A stretch of 64,000 nucleotides of DNA from positions 186,001 to 250,000 of the forward strand of contig NZ_WMID02000002.1 in assembly GCF_009711165.2 (NCBI RefSeq), given 5' to 3'. The notes beneath the pieces were generated by a model. The model was not told the DNA's origin. It was given only the letters and a program-made list of their open reading frames with translations, and did no database searches. Numbering within the stretch: position 1 is the stretch's first letter; each line of letters starts with the position of its first letter. Positions 52,378 through 62,167 of the stretch are shown piece after piece. A program made the translations under genes and the position numbers. Origin of the DNA: Flavobacterium sp. MC2016-06 (GTDB lineage: Bacteria; Bacteroidota; Bacteroidia; Flavobacteriales; Flavobacteriaceae).

Positions 52378-54429
52378 TTATTTAAAATCCTCTTCCGAAA
52401 CTCCTTCGTTGATTTTGATGTCAGACATTTTAATGTCTAATTCATAACCTACATTTTGTATTAGATTAAAAGGCACTTTTACACCTTTTACTTCTTTATA
52501 GTCATTGAAGTTTGTAATTTGAGTAGTCGATTTACCACCTTGTTCTCTTTCTTTAGATTCGGCAACTTTTAAACCAGATTTAATGTCATAGAAATAAGTT
52601 GTTTTGCCGTCTTTAATAGCATAAGCATCGCTTCCGTTTACAGGCTCGATTCTGTCAATTTTTAAGTCAGTTCTTTTACTTAAAAGTAATTCTTCAAAAG
52701 GAGCTGCATTTGCTTTCATTTCTGCAAGATCTGTACCTTCAAGATTTTTTCTTTGACCTTGCTGCTCCACATAAGCACCTTTGTCATTTACAACTTGTTT
52801 CATCAAAGCCATGCTTCCCATAGAAAGCGAAACCATCATTTTTCCTTTAGAATCTAATTTTGAAGTAAAAGTTAATGGAGTTGGAGCCTGCGGAACAGTT
52901 GTAGAACCATGCATTGCCAATGTTTTTACAGCAGACACTGCTTTTTCTCCTCCAATAGCTTTAAGGTAGTTCTGGAAAACAGTTTGTGCGGTAACTCCGG
53001 TTGGAACATCTTTTGAGGCAAGAGCAGGTTTTTCAACAGGATTTCCATATTTATCAAAATAGAAGATCGGAATTTGAAGTTTTTCTAAACCAGCAATTAC
53101 ATCTGTTCCCTTTCCTGCAATTACAATTCTCATATTGTCAAGCAGGAAATATTTGTTAGCAACGCGATTAATATCTGCAGAAGTAACATTATTAATAGTT
53201 TGAATGTATTTTTCGTAGAAATCAGCAGGAAGTTTTTCAGTTTCAATATTCAAGGCGTAACGAGCAACGGCTTGAGGTTTTTCAACCTGCATTACAAACC
53301 TTCCAATGTAGCCTGCTTTTACGTTTTTAAGAACATCTTCAGAAACATTCTCGGTTCTAATTCTTTTAATTTCTTTTACAAATTCAACAACAGCGCTGTC
53401 TGTAACGGCATTTCTAACAGCAGACGAAGCTTTAAACTTAGTCACATATTTTCCGCTTCCAATGCTGGAACTTGCGCCATATGTCCAAGCGTGCTGCTCG
53501 CGTAAATTCATGTTTAAATAACTATTAAAATCGCCTCCTAAAATTTGATTTGCAATTACTGCAGGGAAAAAATCTGGATCACTCATTTTTAAATTTACTG
53601 TATTTACTAATGAAATTTCAGATTGAACGGCGTTTGGCACATCAACAAAATCAATTTGAAGTTTAGAAACATTTACAGGATCTGGATAGCTGTTTTTCGG
53701 TGCGGCTTGTTTTTTCCATCCTCCAAAAAGTTTTTCTACAGCTATTTTTGTGTCTTTAAATTTGATGTCGCCAATAATTACTAAATAAGCATTTTCGGGC
53801 ACAAAATAAGTAGCGTAATTAGCTTGAACATCTGCAAGAGTTACATTTTTTACGGTTTCTTCAGAAGTAAATTCTCCCGAAGGATGATTTTTTCCAAAAG
53901 CTAAAACATCAACTACACGATTTGCAATTGCCGGCGTGCTTTTTTCATCGGCTTTAAGCCCTTCTAATAATTTTGCTTTTTCTTTGTCAAATTCTGTTTG
54001 AGTAAAATTTGGCTGTAAAGTACCTTCGGCTAAAAGCTCTAAAACGCGTCCAGAATATTTTGATAATGAACTTGCAAAAGCACCGCGAGAGCTAAAGTTT
54101 ATACTTGCGCCGTAAAAATCAATTTCTTCGTTAAAAGCTTCTTTTGTAGTTTTTTTGGTTCCATTTCCAATCAAACTGCTGGTCAATTCATCAACGCCTT
54201 TTTTGTTTCCTTCTGTAAAAGGAGCGTTGTCTAGACTAAGGTTAAAACTTACTCTAGGTAATTTATGATTTTCAACTATCAAAACTTTCATACCGTTTGC
54301 CAAAACAAAAGTCTGCGGTTTTTTGATGTTGACTACTGGGGAGTTTCCTGGTTTTGGTTGTGGACGATCTTGTGCTTGCATAATTCCAGTTAGGAATAAA
54401 AGGATTAAAACTGTATGTATTTTTTTCAT
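52378..54429 (-). CDS. M16 family protein, non-catalytic partner
   Basis: A 683-residue exported protein (signal MKKIHTVLILLFLTGIMQAQ) with two M16 (insulinase-like) domains. At the position of the zinc motif it reads GVDELTSSL instead of HxxEH, so it should not bind zinc. It resembles the inactive partner subunit found in paired M16 proteases such as mitochondrial processing peptidase. A third, LolA/DUF-like part follows (residues about 480-683). It lies 12 bp after the active M16 gene. I infer a heterodimer. Confidence 0.84.
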   Translation of the reverse strand: MKKIHTVLILLFLTGIMQAQDRPQPKPGNSPVVNIKKPQTFVLANGMKVLIVENHKLPRVSFNLSLDNAPFTEGNKKGVDELTSSLIGNGTKKTTKEAFNEEIDFYGASINFSSRGAFASSLSKYSGRVLELLAEGTLQPNFTQTEFDKEKAKLLEGLKADEKSTPAIANRVVDVLAFGKNHPSGEFTSEETVKNVTLADVQANYATYFVPENAYLVIIGDIKFKDTKIAVEKLFGGWKKQAAPKNSYPDPVNVSKLQIDFVDVPNAVQSEISLVNTVNLKMSDPDFFPAVIANQILGGDFNSYLNMNLREQHAWTYGASSSIGSGKYVTKFKASSAVRNAVTDSAVVEFVKEIKRIRTENVSEDVLKNVKAGYIGRFVMQVEKPQAVARYALNIETEKLPADFYEKYIQTINNVTSADINRVANKYFLLDNMRIVIAGKGTDVIAGLEKLQIPIFYFDKYGNPVEKPALASKDVPTGVTAQTVFQNYLKAIGGEKAVSAVKTLAMHGSTTVPQAPTPLTFTSKLDSKGKMMVSLSMGSMALMKQVVNDKGAYVEQQGQRKNLEGTDLAEMKANAAPFEELLLSKRTDLKIDRIEPVNGSDAYAIKDGKTTYFYDIKSGLKVAESKEREQGGKSTTQITNFNDYKEVKGVKVPFNLIQNVGYELDIKMSDIKINEGVSEEDFK

Positions 54430-54441
54430 GATTCGATATGC

Positions 54442-55764
54442 TTAGTTTTGAACTTTTGTTGAAGGAACATAATCTAAAATTAAACGCTGGTTGGGGTTTA
54501 GATACTTTTTAGCAACCTCTCTAATTTCTTCTCTTGTAATAGAGTGGTAAAGATCAATTTCAGTATTAATAAGATTTACGTCTCCATAAAGTAAATAGTA
54601 AGAAGCCAGATTTTCGGCAATTCCTTCTACGTTTGAATTTGCATTCACAAAATTATTATCGAATTTGTTTTGTAATTTTTCATAATCTTTTTCAGAAATT
54701 AAATCGGTTTGAATTTTTACAATTTCTTCATCCATTTCTTTTAAGATGTCTGCGGTAGTATGACCAGGCATTGGCAAGCCATACAAAATGTACATTCCGT
54801 AATCTTCTTGACTAAAACCTACAGCACCAATTTGAAGTGCCATTTTTTTATCGTCAACTATTTTTTTGTACAATTTAGAACTTTTTCCATCACTTAAATA
54901 AGAAGAGATTAAGTCTAAAACTCTCGCGTCTCTGGTTTTCATTGACGGTGTTCTATAAGAAGCTACAATCATCGGAATCTGAATATTCGGATCTTCGTAA
55001 GTTGCTTTTATAGTCTGAGTTATTGGTTCTTCTGTATAAGTCTGTTTTTTTACGACTTCTCCTTTAGGGATTGAACCAAAATATTTCTGAATCCATTCTT
55101 TGGTTTTGGTTTTTTCAAAATCTCCTGCCACAACCAAAACTGCATTATTTGGTGTGTAGAATTTTTTATTAAATGCTTGAAATTCTTCAAGAGTTGCAGC
55201 ATCTAAGTCTTTCATAGAACCAATAGTTGTCCAGCGGTATGGATGAACTTTGAACATGTTTTTCTTAACCTCTGGAAGAATATTTCCGTAAGGCTGATTG
55301 TCGTAACGCATTCTCTTTTCTTCTTTTACCACTTCATTTTGAGTGTCAACACCAATTTTATTGATAATTGGATGCATCAAACGCTCAGATTCCATCCATA
55401 AACCAAGTTCAAGGCTATTAGACGGGAAAACTTCATAATAATAGGTTCTATCGTCAGAAGTATTAGCATTGTTTACGCCTCCGTTTGCAGTAACGATTTT
55501 CATCCATTCACCGCGTTTTATATTTTCAGTTCCTTCAAATAATAGATGTTCAAAGAAATGTGCAAAACCAGTTCGGTCTGGTCGTTCGTCTTTAGATCCT
55601 ACATGATACATCACAGAGGTAATAACAACTGGAGCAGAAGGATCATTATGCAGAATAACATGCATTCCGTTATCTAAATTGTATTCTTCAAAAGCTACTT
55701 TTTGAGCATGAGCCACTCCGCCGAGCATTAATGCAGCACTTAACATCATTATCGAATTTTTCAT
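54442..55764 (-). CDS. M16 family zinc metallopeptidase, catalytic subunit
   Basis: A 440-residue exported protein (signal MKNSIMMLSAALMLGGVAHAQ) with two M16 domains. The zinc-binding and catalytic HxxEH is intact in AHFFEHLLFEG (about residues 65-75), followed by downstream glutamate in NEVVKEEKRMR. It should degrade small peptides in the periplasm or at the surface. It is upstream of, and almost touching, the inactive partner gene. Confidence 0.9.
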   Translation of the reverse strand: MKNSIMMLSAALMLGGVAHAQKVAFEEYNLDNGMHVILHNDPSAPVVITSVMYHVGSKDERPDRTGFAHFFEHLLFEGTENIKRGEWMKIVTANGGVNNANTSDDRTYYYEVFPSNSLELGLWMESERLMHPIINKIGVDTQNEVVKEEKRMRYDNQPYGNILPEVKKNMFKVHPYRWTTIGSMKDLDAATLEEFQAFNKKFYTPNNAVLVVAGDFEKTKTKEWIQKYFGSIPKGEVVKKQTYTEEPITQTIKATYEDPNIQIPMIVASYRTPSMKTRDARVLDLISSYLSDGKSSKLYKKIVDDKKMALQIGAVGFSQEDYGMYILYGLPMPGHTTADILKEMDEEIVKIQTDLISEKDYEKLQNKFDNNFVNANSNVEGIAENLASYYLLYGDVNLINTEIDLYHSITREEIREVAKKYLNPNQRLILDYVPSTKVQN

Positions 55765-55977
55765 AAAGATTAATAATTTATATTTACCTAATTAGAGTAG
55801 GTAGCCAAGGATTGATTTTAATTACATCAAAAATAACTTTTTTAATTAGGATTTAAGAGTCAAACTTTATTTAAGTCCTATTTTAACAGTATTTTGACTC
55901 CAAATCTGCTTTTCAAAGAGCTAAAAGACCTTGAAAAACAGACTTTAAGGCAGAATAAATATTTTTAAAATTAGGCA

Positions 55978-56007
55978 TTGCACAGTAAATTATTAATTGT
56001 ATATTTG
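55978..56007 (+). promoter_or_regulatory. Promoter of the rplU-rpmA operon
   Basis: TTG (55978-55980), a 19-nt spacer and TATATTTG (56000-56007), a textbook match to the Bacteroidota consensus. Transcription from about 56013 gives a 25-nt leader. Confidence 0.8.
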
Positions 56008-56037
56008 CAACCTTAAAAATCAATAAATCAATTTGGT

Positions 56038-56478
56038 ATGTATGCAATCGTAGAGATAGCAGGGCAACAATTTAAAGTAAGCAAAGACTTAAAGGTTTAT
56101 GTTCACCGTTTGGCTAACGAAGAAGGTTCAAAAGTTTCTTTTGACAAAGTTCTTTTATTAGACGATAACGGAAACGTAACTTTAGGCGCCCCAGCTATAG
56201 AAGGTGCTTCAGTAGAAGCTAAAGTGTTACAACACTTAAAAGGAGATAAAGTTATCGTTTTCAAAAAGAAAAGAAGAAAAGGATACAAAAAAAGAAATGG
56301 TCACAGACAATATCTTACTCAAATTGTAATTGAAGGTATTACTGCAGCAGGTGGAACTAAAAAAGCAGCAGCTAAAAAAGCAGTAGTAGCAGAAGATGCA
56401 GCTACTGAAGAAGTAGAAGCTCCAAAAGTGAAAAAAGCAGCAGCTCCAAAAGCAAAAAAAGAAGCTACTAAAGAATAA
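56038..56478 (+). CDS. rplU: 50S ribosomal protein L21
   Basis: A 146-residue L21 with the canonical body (MYAIVEIAGQQFKV, KRRKGYKKRNGHRQYLTQIVIEGI). About 45 extra residues follow, rich in Lys, Ala and Glu (KKAAAKKAVVAEDA). Such extensions are frequent in flavobacterial L21 and do not suggest loss of function. It is first in the L21-L27 operon with a strong promoter. Confidence 0.96.
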   Translation: MYAIVEIAGQQFKVSKDLKVYVHRLANEEGSKVSFDKVLLLDDNGNVTLGAPAIEGASVEAKVLQHLKGDKVIVFKKKRRKGYKKRNGHRQYLTQIVIEGITAAGGTKKAAAKKAVVAEDAATEEVEAPKVKKAAAPKAKKEATKE

Positions 56479-56502
56479 TAACAATATTTAAACTCATACG
56501 TC

Positions 56503-56763
56503 ATGGCTCACAAGAAAGGTGTCGGTAGTTCGAAGAATGGTAGAGAATCAGAATCAAAACGTTTAGGCGTTAAGATTTTTGGTGGACAAGCTGCTATTGC
56601 TGGGAACATCATCGTTAGACAAAGAGGTTCAAAACATAATCCAGGTGAAAACGTTTACATCAGTAAAGATCACACACTACACGCAAGAGTAGCTGGAGTT
56701 GTTAAGTTCCAAAAGAAAAGAGATAACAAATCTTATGTATCTATCCTTCCATTCGAAGCATAA
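56503..56763 (+). CDS. rpmA: 50S ribosomal protein L27
   Basis: An 86-residue protein with the [25 protein letters not shown]-terminus of L27, which reaches toward the peptidyl transferase centre. The order rplU-rpmA is universal. It is closed by a terminator. Confidence 0.97.
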   Translation: MAHKKGVGSSKNGRESESKRLGVKIFGGQAAIAGNIIVRQRGSKHNPGENVYISKDHTLHARVAGVVKFQKKRDNKSYVSILPFEA

Positions 56764-56782
56764 TCATTAGATTACTTATTAC

Positions 56783-56812
56783 AAAACCCGTTCTGAAAAG
56801 AACGGGTTTTTT
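56783..56812 (+). terminator. Terminator of the ribosomal protein operon
   Basis: AAAACCCGTTCT and its complement with loop GAAA, followed by TTTT in TTTTTTG. Confidence 0.92.
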
Positions 56813-56854
56813 GTTTTATAGCCATTCCTATAATAGTAAAAGTTTTGTCTAATT

Positions 56855-56968
56855 TTGACACAGATTTTACGGATTCGCTATCGCGAAGACACAGATTAAA
56901 GCGGATTTCTATTTTTATAAATAATAAAAAAATCAGTTTTATCCGCGTTCTAAGTCTATGATAAGAAA
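56855..56968. repeat. Interspersed inverted repeat, second member of the GATTTTACGGATTCGC family
   Basis: GACACAGATTTTACGGATTCGC, then TATCGCGAAGACACAG, then GATTAAAGCGG. The weaker complement ends near 56968 with ATCCGCGTTCTAAGTC. It shares its core with 35205-35360. Confidence 0.55.
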
Positions 56969-57026
56969 AATACAGCCTTAAATTTTTCAATTTTATATCT
57001 TTACCTATAAATTAACCTACCAAATC

Positions 57027-58328
57027 TTGAAAAAAATATACCTCATGTTTCTTTTCTGCATCAGTCTATATGCAAAAGAAACCCATTCAGTAAAAGAAAC
57101 GCCTATTGTCAGCGAACTTGTATCGCTAAATGATTCCCAAAAAAAGATTTTATATCAATTTGCTGTTTTGCAGAAAAATGGCTCAGATGCAAATGCATAT
57201 TGGTTAAAAAATAAAAATCAGTTTTCGGCATTTAATGATAATGCAAGAGATCAATTAGCAAATGAAATTTTCATTAATTCTCATTTATTATATACACCAG
57301 TAAAAGATTCGTCGATTCAGATATGGATGCAGGCGCAGTCACTCACCAATTGGATGTTGTACTTGGCAGCAATTATTGCCGTTTGTGCCATAATTGGATT
57401 GTTGCGCAATTACTGGAATTTACTTATTGAAATACTCATAAAACAATTTGCACCTTTATTCAGGTTGCTGTTTTCAGCAATCTTATTAACATACGAATTA
57501 TTATTTATTGGAATTGCCTGCATCGTTGGAGGTTGTCTAATACACGATATGGTATTTAGAACCGCAGTTATACATGTGGGTCTTTTTTTACTATGGAGCC
57601 AGTCAACTGCAATTTTTACTAAAAAATACTTGGTAGAGAAATACATTTTTGAAATAAAAGATAATTTCTGGAAGAATGATAAATGGGAAGCTGTAAAGAC
57701 AATTTCATTTCCTGCGGTTTTAGTTACAATCGCAATTTGGTATATGTTGTATAAAGTGCCTCAAGATGTGTTGTATAATTATGAGATCGTGATCTCGAGT
57801 ATAGTTGCGATTTATGCCTTACCTTTCTGGCGCATTTTAGAAAAATATATTTACCCAGTTTTAATTCCTTTTAAGGATGAAAATGTAGAAAGAGGTTTCT
57901 CTTCATTGGCGGCATGTACTGTTTTGGCTTTGATTGTTGATGTTGTATTTGTATTTCAGAAGAATTCGTTATTTACTTATTTGATAACAGCATTAACAAC
58001 GTTATTGATTTTATCATTCTTGATACTTTCTCTAAAAGAAAATTACAAATACAACTATAAGAATTATTACTACTTACAATTTATTACAGTTGCTTTTTTT
58101 GGAGTTGTTTTACTTTATAGTTTTCATGTTCAATCGGCCGAGATTATTTGGGTTTCATTAATAGGAATAAGCATTTTTGTAATTATAAAGTATTGGGAAA
58201 TTCCAACATTCTTTATTACTTGGAAAAGAAAAAACTCTTGGATCTGGGGATTTTTAGGAATGGCTGCCTTGTTGTGGCTGATGGCTAAAGGTATTTTGTA
58301 TATTACAGAGGTTTTGTATGCTGTGTAA
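57027..58328 (+). CDS. Large unrecognised integral membrane protein
   Basis: A 433-residue protein. A TTG start yields a signal peptide (YLMFLFCISLYAKE), then about 90 residues outside the membrane, and then roughly ten hydrophobic helices (first WMLYLAAIIAVCAIIGLL). Charges are arranged as in a polytopic inner-membrane protein. I do not recognise its family. It has no close neighbour on its strand and is followed by repeat DNA. Confidence 0.7.
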   Translation: MKKIYLMFLFCISLYAKETHSVKETPIVSELVSLNDSQKKILYQFAVLQKNGSDANAYWLKNKNQFSAFNDNARDQLANEIFINSHLLYTPVKDSSIQIWMQAQSLTNWMLYLAAIIAVCAIIGLLRNYWNLLIEILIKQFAPLFRLLFSAILLTYELLFIGIACIVGGCLIHDMVFRTAVIHVGLFLLWSQSTAIFTKKYLVEKYIFEIKDNFWKNDKWEAVKTISFPAVLVTIAIWYMLYKVPQDVLYNYEIVISSIVAIYALPFWRILEKYIYPVLIPFKDENVERGFSSLAACTVLALIVDVVFVFQKNSLFTYLITALTTLLILSFLILSLKENYKYNYKNYYYLQFITVAFFGVVLLYSFHVQSAEIIWVSLIGISIFVIIKYWEIPTFFITWKRKNSWIWGFLGMAALLWLMAKGILYITEVLYAV

Positions 58329-58413
58329 TGGTTTGTGATTTAGTTTTTTTATGATTTAATCTCTTTTCGAAATTGACAATATTGTGGAAGAGCTATTGGT
58401 TATTTAGCTTACA

Positions 58414-58536
58414 GAGTTTCTTGCGGAGATCCTTCCTTCGTCAGGATGACAAAAAGAGCGAGAATGTTTGTGTTTATTCTCTTAATTATCCACAATATTG
58501 TCATCCTGACGAAGGAAGGATCTCCGCAAGAAACTC
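58414..58536. repeat. Long inverted repeat (39-bp arms), second member of the TTGCGGAGAT family
   Basis: Arms at 58414-58452 and 58498-58536 are perfectly complementary. Their core TTGCGGAGATCCTTCCTTCG matches the 16-kb element with changes. An outer, smaller inverted repeat (TTGACAATATTGTGGA, 58373-58388, against TCCACAATATTGTC at about 58488-58502) overlaps it. No gene lies in 58329-58651; a short open frame here is just the repeat. Confidence 0.8.
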
Positions 58537-58590
58537 CACTAAGAGTTTAAACAATTGTGATTTCTCAGCAAATGATAAATAAAACACATA

Positions 58591-58620
58591 AAAAAAACCT
58601 GCTCATAAAGAACAGGTTTT
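58591..58620 (-). terminator. Terminator of the AsmA-like gene
   Basis: A short stem (AAAACCTG/CAGGTTTT with inner partial pairing) lies about 30 bp after the stop codon and continues on the minus strand into a T run. Confidence 0.65.
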
Positions 58621-58651
58621 GTATTGTTTTATCTTAAAAAGTAGAATTTTA

Positions 58652-61408
58652 TTACTCAGAATCTTTAGTTTCCTGCAGATCTTCTGTTTTTCTACCCACT
58701 TTTACTTTTGGACTATCTTGAGTTCCAGTAACCGTAAGCGGAATTCCGAAGATTCCTAACGGTGGAAGTCCTAAGCGCATTTTTAAATTCAGTTTTCCAT
58801 CTAGACTTGTTGTGCCTTCAATTCTAGGTCTAAAGCCAGCAAACTTAAACTTAAAGCGTTCTACCGTCATAATGTTATTCTTGATAGTAGTTTTAATGTC
58901 TACTTTAGAAAGATCAGGGTTTTTCATAGACTCAGAGCTTGTTTGTTTGCTTACGGCATTAAACATTTTCAATCCTCTAACTTTTACATCTTTTATAGAA
59001 AGTGTTCCGCCGCCAACAATTGATGGATAAACAGGATCCATATTGCCATTTAATCTTCCTTTTAATTGATAGTCAAGTGATACAATTCCTTGTGCTTTTT
59101 CTGCTGCGCTAGCCATTTTTCTAAAAACATCAATTTCGTTGTAAGCTCTTCTAATATCAAAATCATTTGCCTTAATGCTGTAATCAAAGTTTGCTTTTTG
59201 AGGCGTTACAGCTTGATAATTAGCATTCATGGCAACATTACAACCTATTAAATTAAAACCTGTATTTTGCATACTCAGCTTTCCTTTATTCATTTTTAAA
59301 TTTCCGGTTGCGTTTAAAAGATTCAATTTGTCAAAATATACTTTTTGAGCATTTGCTATTAATTGCAGATCCAAATTGGCAGGAATAATAATTACACCCG
59401 TTTGTTTTGCATCGGGTTGTGAAGTTTTATTTGGGGTTTCGGTTGTTGTTACCGAAGTATTAGCCGTTGTGCTCGACATAAATTCGTCAACATTTATGTA
59501 ACGAGAAGTAACTTTAAACGAACCTTTTAAAATCCCTGTAGTACTTGTGGCGTAGTTAAAAACATTTTGCAGATAACCGTTCATTGTAAAATCAGATTGT
59601 CCGTAAGCAGCTAAGAAATTATTAAAAGACATTTTATCTTGATTGATTTTAAAAATACCTTCCTTAATAATAAACTTTTGAGGCAGATATTCAGAAGCAA
59701 TTCCAATGTTTCTAAGTTCAAGAGTTCCTTTGTTGTTTAGTTTGCTGTAATTTCCTTTTTCAGCATCGCTTTGTTTGCCTTTTAGAGCCAAATCAGCTTT
59801 TACAAAACCATCTAAATCAAGACCTTTTTGAGAAAAAACTTTGTATATTTTGCTTACATCAAGTTCGCCTTTCGCTTTAATATCATAGTTTAAATCATCA
59901 AAATCACTTAAGTCAGCTTCAACAAAAACTGGTTTTCCTTCAAAGGTAAACTGCGTAGGCTTAAGAGTTACTTTTAAGTCTTGAAAAGTTCCTTTTTGAT
60001 TTTCAATTTTAGACTTAATAATAATATTAGTAATTGGATTTGGGTAATATTTAGTTTTCAAATATCCATTTTCTAAATCAAGAAAACCTTTAGTTACAGG
60101 GAAAAGTTTCTTTTTTTGATCAAATTTACCATTCGCTTTTACATCACCAGCCAAAGATCCTTTTAGTGTTAAATCAGGAATCCCGAGTGCTTTATTTAAT
60201 TTTTCAAGATCAATTTTTGCTTTAAAAACAGCATTAATATCAGGCGTATTCATTCCTTTGATATAAAACTTCGATTTTAAATAATCTTTGTCAATGTTTA
60301 AAGATAAATTTTTAGCATCAACAGTCAAAAGATCAGGATTTAAAGAAGGAACAGTTGTTTTTATTTCCAGATTTAAGTTAGAAACTGGAAAAGCACTTTT
60401 GTTATAATTTACAAAACCGTTGTCTAATTTTATATCTAGATTTAAATCTGGAGCAATTTTTTGCGAAGCAATATAATTTCCTTTTAGAGTAAAAAGCAAA
60501 TTCGTGTTTCCTTTCAATTCCGTTTTAGAAAGCCATGTAATATATTTAGGCGGAAAAGCAGTAAAAACATCATACAAGTTACTATTGTCTGATTTTATGA
60601 CAAAATCCATATTGTAACCGTCTTTTAAGAAATCAAATTTTCCTTTAAAATCGACCAAAAGCTGATTGATTTTAAGGTTATTTTGTTCAAAAACAAAAGA
60701 CAAAGAGTTTACATTTACTTTAGTAATCAAATCGGCATCTATTTTTTTATTCATTAAATATGGTTCATTTTCATAAACAATATTCAGTTTTTCAATTTTA
60801 GCTTTAGAATACAAATCAAAAACCGCTTTGTTTAGATCGCCTTTTCCTAAGTAATCAAAACCTAAAGCATCAAAATGAACTTTTGTAGATTGATCGTCGT
60901 AAATAATTTTACTGTTAACAATTTCTATTCGTTCTAATTTTAAAGCAGTATCGGTACTGTCTTTAGAATTTTCTTGATTGGATGAAGATTTGTAAATGTT
61001 ATAATTAGCTTCGCCGTTTGCATTTACTTTTACATTAATAAACGAATCTGATAAATAAATTTGATCAATTTTTACAGATCTGCTAAAAACCAGACTGGCT
61101 ACATTGACACCAAAAGAAACTTCTTTTGCGGTAATAAATTTTTCGTTTTTATACGGAGCAGAACCATTTAAATGTAAGTCGTTTAATGTTAGGGTTAGAG
61201 ATGGGAAATGGCGGAAAAACGAAACAGAAACATCAGAATAATTTAATTCTGCGCTCAATCTTTCGTTAGCAGTTTTTTTAATTTGCTCTTTAATTTGGTC
61301 AGCAAAAATAATAGGTGTTAAAAATAATAGACCTAGAATTACAGCAAAAGTAATTCCTGTGTATTTGGCTATTTTGAATAAGATGGATTTTGATTTAGTT
61401 TTTTGCAT
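58652..61408 (-). CDS. AsmA-like envelope protein
   Basis: A 918-residue protein with one N-terminal membrane helix (about residues 14-34: YTGITFAVILGLLFLTPIIF). Long repetitive beta-rich sequence of the AsmA/TamB-like type follows: alternating hydrophobic residues, LNLKMRLGLPPLGIFGIPLTVTG near the end. Such proteins are bridge-like carriers or scaffolds between inner and outer membranes in phospholipid transport. The region near 660-680 is rich in Thr and Ser. It is transcribed on the minus strand before a terminator. Confidence 0.88.
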   Translation of the reverse strand: MQKTKSKSILFKIAKYTGITFAVILGLLFLTPIIFADQIKEQIKKTANERLSAELNYSDVSVSFFRHFPSLTLTLNDLHLNGSAPYKNEKFITAKEVSFGVNVASLVFSRSVKIDQIYLSDSFINVKVNANGEANYNIYKSSSNQENSKDSTDTALKLERIEIVNSKIIYDDQSTKVHFDALGFDYLGKGDLNKAVFDLYSKAKIEKLNIVYENEPYLMNKKIDADLITKVNVNSLSFVFEQNNLKINQLLVDFKGKFDFLKDGYNMDFVIKSDNSNLYDVFTAFPPKYITWLSKTELKGNTNLLFTLKGNYIASQKIAPDLNLDIKLDNGFVNYNKSAFPVSNLNLEIKTTVPSLNPDLLTVDAKNLSLNIDKDYLKSKFYIKGMNTPDINAVFKAKIDLEKLNKALGIPDLTLKGSLAGDVKANGKFDQKKKLFPVTKGFLDLENGYLKTKYYPNPITNIIIKSKIENQKGTFQDLKVTLKPTQFTFEGKPVFVEADLSDFDDLNYDIKAKGELDVSKIYKVFSQKGLDLDGFVKADLALKGKQSDAEKGNYSKLNNKGTLELRNIGIASEYLPQKFIIKEGIFKINQDKMSFNNFLAAYGQSDFTMNGYLQNVFNYATSTTGILKGSFKVTSRYINVDEFMSSTTANTSVTTTETPNKTSQPDAKQTGVIIIPANLDLQLIANAQKVYFDKLNLLNATGNLKMNKGKLSMQNTGFNLIGCNVAMNANYQAVTPQKANFDYSIKANDFDIRRAYNEIDVFRKMASAAEKAQGIVSLDYQLKGRLNGNMDPVYPSIVGGGTLSIKDVKVRGLKMFNAVSKQTSSESMKNPDLSKVDIKTTIKNNIMTVERFKFKFAGFRPRIEGTTSLDGKLNLKMRLGLPPLGIFGIPLTVTGTQDSPKVKVGRKTEDLQETKDSE

Positions 61409-61472
61409 AACAAGAGTGTCAGACGATGTGGTATTATAAAAGGAGTATATTTAAAGAAAAAGAAACTGTAGA

Positions 61473-62054
61473 CTATCCGTGTACAGTTTCTTTTTTTCCG
61501 TAATTGGTAATAATGGAACCTTCATATTCGATCCATTCTTTCCAACGTTTATCGATGTCTATATTATCTGTATATTTTCGTGCAAAACCTAAAAAAGTAG
61601 TATAATGTCCAGCTTCAGAAATCATCAAATCGCGGTAAAATTTAGCTAGTTCTTCATCTTGAATGTTTTCAGAAAGTACTTTAAACCGTTCACAGCTTCT
61701 AGCCTCAATCATTGCCGAAAACAATAAACGATCACAAAGAGCGTCTTTTCGGCTTCCGTCCTTCTTCATAAATTTAAAAAGTTCATTAACATAATGATCT
61801 TTTCTTTCTCGCCCAAGTGTTAAACCTCTCTTTTTGATAATGTCATGAACCATTTGCAGGTGCTCTAATTCTTCTCTTGCAATAACCAGCATTTCGGTTA
61901 CTAGTTCCTCTAATTCAGAGTTATATGTTACTAAGCTTATTGCATTTGAAGCCGCTTTTTGCTCACACCAAGCATGATCAGTCAGAATCTCTTCAATATT
62001 TGATTCAACTATATTTACCCAGCGAGGGTCTGTGGCTAATTTTAATCCTAACAT
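61473..62054 (-). CDS. miaE: tRNA hydroxylase, MiaE-like
   Basis: A 193-residue ferritin-like diiron protein. The iron ligands are in the EELEH segment (Glu62, His65), IEARSCERF (about residues 119-127) and EAGHYTTFL (about residue 158). MiaE hydroxylates the ms2i6A base at position 37 of tRNAs using oxygen. Family assignment rests on length, motifs and the conserved WCEQKAASNA start. The gene is divergent from the glycosyltransferase. Confidence 0.87.
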   Translation of the reverse strand: MLGLKLATDPRWVNIVESNIEEILTDHAWCEQKAASNAISLVTYNSELEELVTEMLVIAREELEHLQMVHDIIKKRGLTLGRERKDHYVNELFKFMKKDGSRKDALCDRLLFSAMIEARSCERFKVLSENIQDEELAKFYRDLMISEAGHYTTFLGFARKYTDNIDIDKRWKEWIEYEGSIITNYGKKETVHG

Positions 62055-62167
62055 AATTTATAAGAAAATTGTTTACTGCAAAATTAGTCTTTTTTATAAC
62101 CGAAAATCAGGAAATATCGTGTAAATACGCTTAAAAAAGCATTATTTTGTAGGTTCAAAGAATTAAA

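Noticed and set aside
58373..58582. Open frame of about 69 codons
   Set aside because: It lies entirely in the long inverted repeat and starts with a chance ATG-like codon; no protein family pattern is seen.
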